A DNA stretch of 23,359 bases, from contig JASHSW010000003.1 of assembly GCA_030038595.1 (NCBI GenBank), positions 1-23,359 on the forward strand, read 5' to 3'. Within the stretch, counting starts at the first letter, position 1. The number at the start of each line of letters is the position of its first letter. Under the pieces are notes generated by a model. It saw only the letters and a list, made by a program, of their open reading frames with translations. It was not told the DNA's origin and did no database searches. Below, piece by piece: positions 1 to 6,620 of the stretch. The translations under genes and the position numbers were made by a program. The DNA comes from Methylovirgula sp. (GTDB lineage Bacteria; Pseudomonadota; Alphaproteobacteria; Rhizobiales; Beijerinckiaceae).

Positions 1-309
1 TCCAAGGGGCTCATCGCCGCCGTGGCGGGAGCGGAGAAAAAAGCCGCAGGCGGTTCGATTCTCAACTTCGATCCGATTACGAATTCGGAGAGCGATGTCG
101 AAGATCTGGCCATCGCGCCTGAATCGGAGAAAGCAGATCGGATGAGCGTCGCGGCGCGCTTCAATTCGCAGAGCGACTCCTCGATTATCCACTACGATTT
201 CGTCAAAGAGGGGAAGCTCTGGAAACTCGACAATATCCGCGGCGAGATTGTCGGCCAGCAGGGCCAATGGTCGCTGCGCGAGATCCTCAAGAACGCCATG
301 CAATCCTGA
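1..309 (+). CDS. C-terminal part of a hypothetical protein, possibly DUF3828-like (5' end outside window)
   Basis: The reading frame is open from base 1 and ends with TGA at 307-309, leaving 102 visible residues. A GTG at 22 lies in frame, but the frame continues upstream without a stop, so this is probably the tail of a longer protein. The visible part has a polar stretch, then the segment HYDFVKEGKLWKLDNIRG, which reads like the closing beta-hairpin of small periplasmic DUF3828-type proteins (a strand, a basic turn, then a Trp/Ile strand), and ends in an amphipathic helix. No catalytic motif is visible. The stop codon abuts the stop of the convergent aminopeptidase gene with no base between them. 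The family assignment is a guess from local resemblance; that it is coding is well supported. Confidence 0.6.
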   Translation, partial: SKGLIAAVAGAEKKAAGGSILNFDPITNSESDVEDLAIAPESEKADRMSVAARFNSQSDSSIIHYDFVKEGKLWKLDNIRGEIVGQQGQWSLREILKNAMQS

Positions 310-2130
310 TCATTTGTGGATCGGACGCGTTGCGCGCCGGAGCCATGCGCGCAGAGCAGGTTCGACCAGCGGCGACAGCGCCTTGCGCACGCGCGCGTGG
401 TAGGCGTTGAGCCAAGCGATCTCGTCCGCATCGAGAAGTCTGACTTCGATCAGCGAACGATCAATGGGCGCCAGCGTCAGCGTCTCGAAGCCGAACATCT
501 CGTGCTCGGCGCCGTTAATTTTGCGTGGGATCACAACGACCAGATTTTCGATGCGAATGCCGAATTCCCCTGCCTTGTAGTAGGCGGGTTCGTTGGAGAC
601 GATCATCCCCGCCTCGAGGGGAGCGCCGCCCAATTTCGAGATCCGCTGCGGCCCTTCGTGGACGGAGAGATACGAACCGACGCCGTGGCCCGTGCCGTGC
701 GCGAAATCGAGCCCCGCCTGCCAAAGCGCCAGCCGCGACAGTGCGTCGATCTGCGCGCCGGACGTGCCTTTCGGGAAGACGGCGCGGGCGATGGCAATAT
801 GGCCTTTGAGCACGCGGGTGAACCGGTCGCGCATTTCGCGCGTCGGCGCGCCGACCGCGAGCGTGCGGGTCACGTCGGTCGTGCCATCTTCGTATTGCGC
901 GCCGGAATCAATGAGAAAAATGCCTTTCTTGATCTTGCGGTTCGAGGCGACCGTGACGCGATAATGCGGAATTGCCGCGTTCGGTCCGGCGGCCGAAATC
1001 GTCGCAAAGGAGAGATCCTTCAGGAGCGGCGATTGACGCCGGAAAGTCTCCAGCGCTTGCGCGGCGTCGATTTCGGTGAGTTTGCCCTGCGGCGCTGCGC
1101 TGCCGAACCAATGCAAAAATCGCAGCAAGGCGACGCCATCGCGCAGTTGGGCGCGGCGTGCGCCTTCGATCTCGATTCTGTTTTTGCGCGCCTTCATCAG
1201 GGCGATCGGATCGGCTCCGATCTGCGCCTCGCCGCCCGCTTCCTTCAGCAAACGTGGGAGCTTGACGGGGACGGTCGCCGCATCGAAGAGGACGCGCTTC
1301 TTCTCTTTTCCCAACGCCCGGAGATCGGCTTCGAGCTGCGTCGGCTCGGCAGCGTCCGCGAGGTCGTGGAGATAGGCGAGAACGTCGGGTCCAAGTTTCG
1401 CGGCATCGACATAGAGGCGCGGCTTGCCTTCCCTGCGGATCAACGCGAAGGCCAAAGGCAACGGCGTATAGGCGACGTCCCGGCCGCGGATGTTGAGAGC
1501 CCAGGCCACCGCATGCGGGTCGCTCACCAAGAGTGCGTCGGCGTCGCCGAGCGCGGCGCGAATCCGCGCCAGCTTTTTCCGCGCCGGCTCGCCGGCAAAG
1601 CGGGCCGGATGACGATGGATTGCGCCCAGGGGCGCCGCCGGCCGATCGCGCCAAATCACATCGATCGGATTCTCCGCAACGGCGACGAGCTCGGCGCCCG
1701 CCGAAGCGGCGGCCTTTTCAAACCGTTCGATTTGCGCGGGCGTATGCAGCCAAGGATCGTAGCCTAGTTTCATGCCTCGGCTAGCATGCTTTTCGAGCCA
1801 TTTCTCCGGGGTCGTGGAGGCGAGCGGCACGGGGTCGATGCGCGAAAGATCGACCTGTTCTTTGGCTTGCAGCGTATAGCGGCCGTCGACGAAGAGGACG
1901 ACACGATCCTTCAGGACGATGGCGAGGCCGGCCGAGCCGGTAAAGCCGGTCAGCCAGGCAAGCCGCTCTTCGCAGGGCGGCACGTATTCGTTCTGATGCC
2001 GGTCGGCGCGCGGTACGAGAAAGCCCGATAGACCTTGCCGGGCAAGCTCCTTGCGCAGGGCCCCGAGCCGTGGCGCGGATTGCGAAGAATCGGCGGGTTC
2101 AGCGAAAGATTGGTAGAGGCTTTCGAACAT
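310..2130 (-). CDS. pepP: Xaa-Pro aminopeptidase (aminopeptidase P, M24B family)
   Basis: This is a metallopeptidase that removes an N-terminal residue preceding proline, probably in the cytoplasm. The 606-residue length matches the long three-domain aminopeptidase P (eukaryotic APP1 type), not the roughly 440-residue E. coli form: two creatinase-like N-terminal domains, then a C-terminal pita-bread domain from about residue 320. All five metal ligands are visible with APP1 spacing: D408 (LIDSGAQY), D419 (GTTDVTRT), H482 (GTGHGVGSY), E514 (SNEPAYY) and E528 (RIENL). I chose the ATG at 2130 (MFESLYQSF) because GGAG lies just upstream and homologues start this way; the frame can be extended 11 codons to a GTG at 2163 that lacks a Shine-Dalgarno. 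It is the last gene of the murA-side minus-strand cluster. Confidence 0.93.
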   Translation of the reverse strand: MFESLYQSFAEPADSSQSAPRLGALRKELARQGLSGFLVPRADRHQNEYVPPCEERLAWLTGFTGSAGLAIVLKDRVVLFVDGRYTLQAKEQVDLSRIDPVPLASTTPEKWLEKHASRGMKLGYDPWLHTPAQIERFEKAAASAGAELVAVAENPIDVIWRDRPAAPLGAIHRHPARFAGEPARKKLARIRAALGDADALLVSDPHAVAWALNIRGRDVAYTPLPLAFALIRREGKPRLYVDAAKLGPDVLAYLHDLADAAEPTQLEADLRALGKEKKRVLFDAATVPVKLPRLLKEAGGEAQIGADPIALMKARKNRIEIEGARRAQLRDGVALLRFLHWFGSAAPQGKLTEIDAAQALETFRRQSPLLKDLSFATISAAGPNAAIPHYRVTVASNRKIKKGIFLIDSGAQYEDGTTDVTRTLAVGAPTREMRDRFTRVLKGHIAIARAVFPKGTSGAQIDALSRLALWQAGLDFAHGTGHGVGSYLSVHEGPQRISKLGGAPLEAGMIVSNEPAYYKAGEFGIRIENLVVVIPRKINGAEHEMFGFETLTLAPIDRSLIEVRLLDADEIAWLNAYHARVRKALSPLVEPALRAWLRRATRPIHK

Positions 2131-2199
2131 GGGCTCCAGGTGTCGCACGATAGGCCATCGCACGATCCGCGCAATCGACCAGTTTCACGGGATCTTACG

Positions 2200-2655
2200 T
2201 TAGCCCGCCGGCGACTCCGCGGCGTCATCCAGCTTATGCGCGGGGCAGGTCTTCGCCACCCAGCGGGGGCCCATGTCGTGGACTTGCGCCTCCAGACATT
2301 CGACGTCGAGGCGCACGGCGGCGCCGCCTGAAAAGGTAAGCGTCACATCGCCGGCCGGCGGGTCCTTGGCGGCATATACCACGCTAAGCAGATTGAGGCA
2401 GGTATCCTTGGCGTTCTGATCGAAGCCGGTGCAGGTCGCTTTGAGCACGCGCTCGAAGTGGAGTCCGGTGCGGCAGCGTTCATTCTTTCCTTCCGCCGCC
2501 GCCACCCAGTCGAAACGCGCCGCGACCAAGGCAAACCGCTTGGAGCGCGGCAGATAGGCCATGTCGGCCACTTTGACGAGCGCATCCTGAAGATTGGCGG
2601 AAACGATCGCCAAGTCTTCGGTATCGAGGGCGACGAGGCGCAAACTATCGGGCAT
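2200..2655 (-). CDS. DUF2948 family protein
   Basis: This 151-residue soluble protein begins MPDSLRLVALDTEDLAIVS, the typical opening of DUF2948, a family found largely in alphaproteobacteria and usually encoded next to murA. Its molecular function is unknown. The sequence is an alternation of short strands and helices (DALVKVADMAYLPRSKRFAL, then FDWVAAAE) with no signal peptide, membrane segment or catalytic motif I recognise. The start at 2655 is set by GGAGG nine bases upstream; an in-frame extension to 2709 exists but has no such signal. It lies 60 bases downstream of murA on the same strand and is probably cotranscribed with it. In many Rhizobiales hisD follows; here an aminopeptidase follows instead. 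Confidence 0.85.
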   Translation of the reverse strand: MPDSLRLVALDTEDLAIVSANLQDALVKVADMAYLPRSKRFALVAARFDWVAAAEGKNERCRTGLHFERVLKATCTGFDQNAKDTCLNLLSVVYAAKDPPAGDVTLTFSGGAAVRLDVECLEAQVHDMGPRWVAKTCPAHKLDDAAESPAG

Positions 2656-2715
2656 TGCGGCGATCCTCCGGTTTTTCCGGGATTTGTGCCTGCCGCCGCC
2701 CAAGTTCAAGCGGTA

Positions 2716-4011
2716 CTAGCCCGCTCCGGGGATGCGTTCGACGATGGCACCGCAGCGGCCGAGCTTCTTTTCGAGGTGTTCGAAGCCGCGATCGAGGTGG
2801 TAGACGCGGTTGACCACGGTTTCGCCGCGCGCCGCGAGCGCCGCGATGACGAGCGAGACCGAGGCACGCAAATCGGTCGCCATGACGGGCGCGCCTTGCA
2901 ATTCGGCAACCCCTTCGACATGCGCCACATCGCCGTCGAGCTTGATGCGCGCCCCCAGCCGGGCAAGCTCCTGGACATGCATGAAACGGTTTTCGAAGAT
3001 CGTCTCGGTAATCCGCGAGCGGCCTTTGGCCCTGGTCATCAAGGCCATGAATTGGGCCTGAAGATCGGTCGGAAAGCCGGGGAAAGGCGCGGTCGAAATA
3101 TCGACGGGCGCAATCCCTGCGCCATTGCGGCGGACGCGGATACCTTCGTTGGTGATCGCTACGTCGGCGCCGGCCTGAGTGACGGCGTCGAGGGCCATTT
3201 GCAACAGCGTCGGCGAAGCATGTTCCAGCAGCACGTCGCCGCCGGTCATGGCGACGGCGATCGCGTAGGTGCCGGCTTCGATCCGATCCGGCACGACGCT
3301 GTGACATGCGCCGCCGAGCCTGTCGACGCCTTCGATCTCGATCGTCGGCCGCCCGGCGCCCTTGATCTTGGCGCCCATCTTGGTGAGGCAGGCGGCGGCG
3401 TCCGCCACTTCCGGTTCACAGGCGGCATTGGTGATCAGCGTATGGCCTTTGGCGAGCGAGGCGGCCATCAGCGCGGTATGCGTCCCCCCGACGGTTACTT
3501 TTGGGAAGTTGATCTCGCCGCCTTTCAATCCGTTCTTGGCGCGGGCATGAACATAGCCGGCTTCGATATCGACTTGGGCGCCGAGTTTTTCGAGCACCAT
3601 GAGGAGAAGATCGACGGGCCGCGTGCCGATGGCGCAACCGCCGGGCAGCGATACGCGCGCCTCGCCCATCCGGGCCAGCAGCGGCGCGACCACCCAGAAA
3701 CTCGCCCGCATCTTGGCGACAAGGTCGTAGGGAGCGGTGATATCGACGATGCGGCGCGCCGAAAGGTGGAGCGTGCGGCTCGCCTGCGGCTCGTCGCCCG
3801 GCTTGCGCCCGTCGACGCTGTAATCGACGCCATGATGGCTCAAGATCTGCAGCAGCATGCCGACATCGGCGACGCTGGGCGTATTTTCGAGCGTCAGCGT
3901 TTCACTTGTCAGCAGGGAGGCGATCATCAGCGGCAAAGCCGCGTTTTTGGCGCCCGAGATCGGAATTGTGCCTTCGAGCGTACGGCCGCCGACGATGCGG
4001 ATGCGATCCAT
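2716..4011 (-). CDS. murA: UDP-N-acetylglucosamine 1-carboxyvinyltransferase
   Basis: MurA transfers enolpyruvate from PEP to UDP-GlcNAc, the first committed step of peptidoglycan synthesis, in the cytoplasm. The 431-residue length is normal. Conserved features are K22-N23 in ISGAKNAALP, the flexible-loop motif LPGGCAIGTRPVDLL with the catalytic, fosfomycin-sensitive Cys at residue 126, and the closing RGFEHLEKKL. The Cys (not Asp) implies ordinary fosfomycin sensitivity at the target. The start ATG at 4011 is preceded by a strong AGGGGGG. A 70-residue small ORF ends 18 bases upstream on the same strand and the DUF2948 gene follows, so these probably form one transcript starting near 4250. 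Confidence 0.97.
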   Translation of the reverse strand: MDRIRIVGGRTLEGTIPISGAKNAALPLMIASLLTSETLTLENTPSVADVGMLLQILSHHGVDYSVDGRKPGDEPQASRTLHLSARRIVDITAPYDLVAKMRASFWVVAPLLARMGEARVSLPGGCAIGTRPVDLLLMVLEKLGAQVDIEAGYVHARAKNGLKGGEINFPKVTVGGTHTALMAASLAKGHTLITNAACEPEVADAAACLTKMGAKIKGAGRPTIEIEGVDRLGGACHSVVPDRIEAGTYAIAVAMTGGDVLLEHASPTLLQMALDAVTQAGADVAITNEGIRVRRNGAGIAPVDISTAPFPGFPTDLQAQFMALMTRAKGRSRITETIFENRFMHVQELARLGARIKLDGDVAHVEGVAELQGAPVMATDLRASVSLVIAALAARGETVVNRVYHLDRGFEHLEKKLGRCGAIVERIPGAG

Positions 4012-4029
4012 TGTCCCCCCTGCGCCGAT

Positions 4030-4242
4030 CTAGTCCGGCAATTTCCTTTGGTCCTCGGCGGCGCGGCGGCCGCGTTCCTGCGCCTTGCGGCGATGCAGAT
4101 TCTCCCGCAAAGCCGCGGCGAGCCGTTGTTTGGCCGTTGCCGCAATCGTCTTCGCTTCGTCGCGATCCGCCGTTTTTCCGGGATCAGACACCGTGCTCTC
4201 GGCTCTTTCCGACGAACGCGAACCCCTATCAATCATGAACAA
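4030..4242 (-). CDS. Small basic hypothetical protein preceding murA
   Basis: This 70-residue ORF ends 18 bases before the murA start on the same strand, probably as the first gene of the murA transcript. It is very polar and charged. The N-terminal half is likely disordered, and the C-terminal half is a predicted helix rich in Arg, Ala and Glu (AAALRENLHRRKAQERGRRA). Small Arg-rich proteins of this style precede murA in other alphaproteobacteria as I recall, which supports it being real, but I know no function. There is no signal peptide, membrane segment or Cys. Two near-adjacent ATGs (4242 and 4236) are possible starts and neither has a clear Shine-Dalgarno, so the exact N-terminus is uncertain. 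Confidence 0.68.
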   Translation of the reverse strand: MFMIDRGSRSSERAESTVSDPGKTADRDEAKTIAATAKQRLAAALRENLHRRKAQERGRRAAEDQRKLPD

Positions 4243-4332
4243 ACATTAAGACTTTGCAGACAACCCGACAAGCTTCGCCGCAAAATGCCAGAACCGCCCG
4301 AGATCGCTCGCCTTTTGCGCGCCGCGCCTGCC

Positions 4333-4362
4333 TTGCCTATTGGCGCGGTGCGTGCCAGATAG
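4333..4362 (+). promoter_or_regulatory. Possible promoter of the tRNA-Thr gene
   Basis: TTGCCT (4333-4338), an 18-base spacer and AGATAG (4357-4362) resemble a weak sigma-70 type promoter, placed so that transcription would begin about 25 bases before the tRNA. The whole 4243-4394 gap is a divergent promoter region between the murA-side cluster and the tRNA. The match is loose and rests on eye inspection only. Confidence 0.25.
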
Positions 4363-4394
4363 CCGGGCCGCAGGCGCCTTTTGCCGCCCGACGG

Positions 4395-4469
<75 letters not shown>

Positions 4470-4737
4470 GTCTAGCTATCTGGAATATATAGACGATCTG
4501 CGATCAGCCTCGGGTCGCTGGCGGCTCGCGTCGATACAGAACATTGGTGCCGAATGGCGACCTTCCGGCGCGTTTTGGACAGGCAATCGCATGGTTTGCC
4601 GGGCCAGATCGAGATGCTGCCGCGCTCGCGCTTGCGGATCGCAACCAGTTCCGTTCGACACAATCAAAAGTTCCGAAACCGATTGTTATCTTTCTTCCCG
4701 GTAAATTCCAACGATCTGCCATGCGCGAGCCGTGAAC
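4470..4737. other. Intergenic region with no recognisable gene
   Basis: This 268-base gap lies between tRNA-Thr and the next ORF. A short plus-strand ORF crosses it (4544-4735), but it has no Shine-Dalgarno, no recognisable domain and ends just before the next start. There is a short inverted repeat GTCTA/TAGAC at 4470-4474 and 4490-4494 without a T tract. Codon-like GC3 structure is weak compared with the flanking genes. Nothing here looks like an integrase or an att remnant. Confidence 0.5.
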
Positions 4738-5286
4738 ATGGGCGACAATCCTGCTGGAAGCTTTGGGGAGCGCGCTGCGACGCCGGATGGCCTTCGGCAG
4801 CAGCGAGCCGAAGCCATCGTCAACCCGGCTTCCGGTCTTGCTAACGATTACCTCAATCTCTTCAACGAGATCGTGATGATGATCGAGCAATTGCCGAGCA
4901 TGCCTGAATTGATCGACGACATCCTGCACTGGCGGCCCGTCAGTTACCAAGAATACTTCGCCAGTTCCGTTCTACCCGGCCGCGCCTCGGCGCTCGAGGC
5001 CTATGGCGCGCTCGATGCCTCCTTCCGGAAAGATTTCGAAGGCGTCGTTGCCGATCTCGACCGCCGCGCCGTCGGTGCCGTCGTGGCGATCCGCCGTCAG
5101 CACAAGATGCACGGTGGCTGCACTTCGACGGCGATGCAAGAAATTTGCGCGCGCGCCGGTGAAGCGCTGCGCGAAGTCCTGCTCAAGGCGACTGACCTCG
5201 TCAACCACGGCACGCGGATACCGCGCGAATCGGAGCAGGAGCGCGCCGATCGGCTGCTCTACGGCAAGATGCGCCGGGTGAGCTAA
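4738..5286 (+). CDS. Conserved alphaproteobacterial protein of unknown function
   Basis: This 182-residue soluble protein is acidic to neutral and mostly helical, with no signal peptide or membrane segment. Its core (about residues 28-130) reads NPASGLANDYLNLFNEIV, then EQLPSMPELIDDILHWRPVS, then GRASALEAYGALD, and EGVVADLDRRAVGAVVAIRR; I associate this pattern with uncharacterised Rhizobiales proteins but cannot name a domain. The ATG at 4738 and a GTG two codons earlier (4732) are both possible starts, and neither has a clear Shine-Dalgarno. The C-terminal part (after about residue 120) is charged and helical and includes two Cys. It lies between tRNA-Thr and tsaC, and 152 bases with strong hairpins separate it from tsaC, so cotranscription is uncertain. 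Confidence 0.75.
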   Translation: MGDNPAGSFGERAATPDGLRQQRAEAIVNPASGLANDYLNLFNEIVMMIEQLPSMPELIDDILHWRPVSYQEYFASSVLPGRASALEAYGALDASFRKDFEGVVADLDRRAVGAVVAIRRQHKMHGGCTSTAMQEICARAGEALREVLLKATDLVNHGTRIPRESEQERADRLLYGKMRRVS

Positions 5287-5370
5287 GGGCACAGCGCTTT
5301 TTTCCGAGCGGCCCGAGCAAGTCGTGGCGGCCTCTGCGCCTTCATCTCTTAGGCGACGCCTCGCGATGGT

Positions 5371-5435
5371 GCGATCTCCTTGACGGGATCGCTCAAAACT
5401 GCGCCTCTGCCGCTTGTCAATTAGGCGCAGTTTTG
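5371..5435 (+). promoter_or_regulatory. Tandem hairpins ending at the tsaC start
   Basis: There are two adjacent stem-loops. The first pairs GCGATCTC (5371-5378) with GGGATCGC (5385-5392), with one T-G wobble and a 6-base loop. The second is a perfect 13-bp inverted repeat, CAAAACTGCGCCT (5394-5406) with AGGCGCAGTTTTG (5423-5435), around a 16-base loop. The second ends three bases before the tsaC ATG at 5439. Its AAAA...TTTT flanks make it look like an intrinsic terminator on either strand, but its position would also occlude the ribosome-binding site. Which role applies is inference. Confidence 0.6.
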
Positions 5436-5438
5436 CGG

Positions 5439-6410
5439 ATGCATAGCGAGAGATCCAAAAGTGCCACGCTCCACCTTTGCCCCGACGCGGCGGGTATCGG
5501 GCGAGCGGCGGAGTTGCTGCGCGCCGGCCGCCTCGTCGCCTTTCCGACCGAGACTGTCTACGGATTAGGCGCGGACGCAACCTGCGATGCGGCGGTCGCA
5601 AGGATTTACGCGGCGAAACGCCGGCCCGCGTTCAACCCTCTCATCGCGCACGTCGCAAGCCGCGTCGGCGCCGAGCGGCAAGGAGTTTTTACGCGCGAGG
5701 CTGCGGCGCTCGCCGAGGCCTTCTGGCCGGGACCGTTGACGCTCGTACTGGCGCCGGCGCCCGGGTTAACGGTATGCGCGCTTGCCCGCGCCGGGCTCGA
5801 CAGCGTTGCGCTGCGCGTACCGGCCCATCGCGTCGCACAAGATCTTCTCGTGGCTACCGGCCTTCCGCTCGCCGCGCCCTCCGCCAATCTTTCCGGTCGC
5901 GTAAGTCCGGTAACCGCCGCGCACGTGTGCGAAGATCTCGATGGGTTTGTCGATGCGATCATCGACGCCGGCAGTACGCAGGTCGGACTCGAATCGACGA
6001 TCGTCTCCTGTGTCGGCGCCGCGCCGGAGCTTTTGCGGCTTGGCGGCATATCGCGTGCCGCGATCGAGGCGGTGCTGAAGCGGCCGCTAGAGGTGCATCG
6101 AGAGAAGGACGGGCCGCGCGCCCCGGGCATGCTCGCGTCGCATTATGCGCCGCACGCGCGACTTCGCCTGGAAGCAACGTGCATGGAAGAGGGCGAAGCG
6201 GGACTCGATTTCGGCGGCAAGTTTGGCAAGACTGGCCGCGTGCTCGATCTGTCGCCGCGCGGCGATCTCGCCGAAGCTGCCACCAATTTATTTGCGTATT
6301 TGCGGGCGCTCGACGCGGAAGGCCATGCGACGATTGCCGTAGCTTCCATTCCAGCCACAGGTCTCGGCGAAGCCATCAACGACCGGCTGCGTCGCGCCGC
6401 GGTGCGATAG
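5439..6410 (+). CDS. tsaC: L-threonylcarbamoyladenylate synthase (Sua5 type)
   Basis: This enzyme makes threonylcarbamoyl-AMP from threonine, bicarbonate and ATP for the t6A37 modification of tRNAs reading ANN codons. At 323 residues it is the long Sua5 form, not the roughly 190-residue TsaC. The YrdC domain covers about residues 15-200, with the nucleotide/threonine-binding motifs PTETVYGLGADA, KRRPAFNPLIAHV and SANLSGRVSPV, then GLESTIV. A linker RAPGMLASHYAPHARL leads into the small C-terminal Sua5 domain (about 225-320). The ATG at 5439 is preferred; a TTG two codons upstream lies inside the hairpin described for the leader. No strong Shine-Dalgarno is visible. A threonine tRNA, itself a likely t6A substrate, lies 1 kb upstream. 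Confidence 0.93.
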   Translation: MHSERSKSATLHLCPDAAGIGRAAELLRAGRLVAFPTETVYGLGADATCDAAVARIYAAKRRPAFNPLIAHVASRVGAERQGVFTREAAALAEAFWPGPLTLVLAPAPGLTVCALARAGLDSVALRVPAHRVAQDLLVATGLPLAAPSANLSGRVSPVTAAHVCEDLDGFVDAIIDAGSTQVGLESTIVSCVGAAPELLRLGGISRAAIEAVLKRPLEVHREKDGPRAPGMLASHYAPHARLRLEATCMEEGEAGLDFGGKFGKTGRVLDLSPRGDLAEAATNLFAYLRALDAEGHATIAVASIPATGLGEAINDRLRRAAVR

Positions 6411-6620
6411 AGATCGACTCCGCGCGTTCGCAAAGAATTGAGCGGCGAAGGAATGCCGCCTTGGTCAATGCCGGGGCAAATTCATTTGAGCATACATGGG
6501 GAGGGGGATATTGAAGCGGGGCCGGCGCGCCGATCCCGTCGTCCATCTTGATAGGCGTGTGCTGAAAGACCACGGCGCGCGCAGACCGGGCCGCCGCCGA
6601 ACCAAGATCTGCTTTGGCCG

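Noticed and set aside
316..1767. 483-codon plus-strand ORF opposite aminopeptidase P
   Set aside because: It lies wholly antisense to a gene with all five metal ligands conserved; its translation shows no domain.
2458..4362. 634-codon plus-strand ORF opposite murA and DUF2948
   Set aside because: It mirrors murA codon periodicity, has no recognisable domain, is rich in Arg, Asp and Gly as expected for a complement-strand shadow of GC3-rich genes, and runs across the murA promoter region.
6486..6512. TTGAGC...GATATT as a promoter for the TolB/TPR gene
   Set aside because: The spacing is about 15 bases and the -10 match is poor; too weak to annotate.
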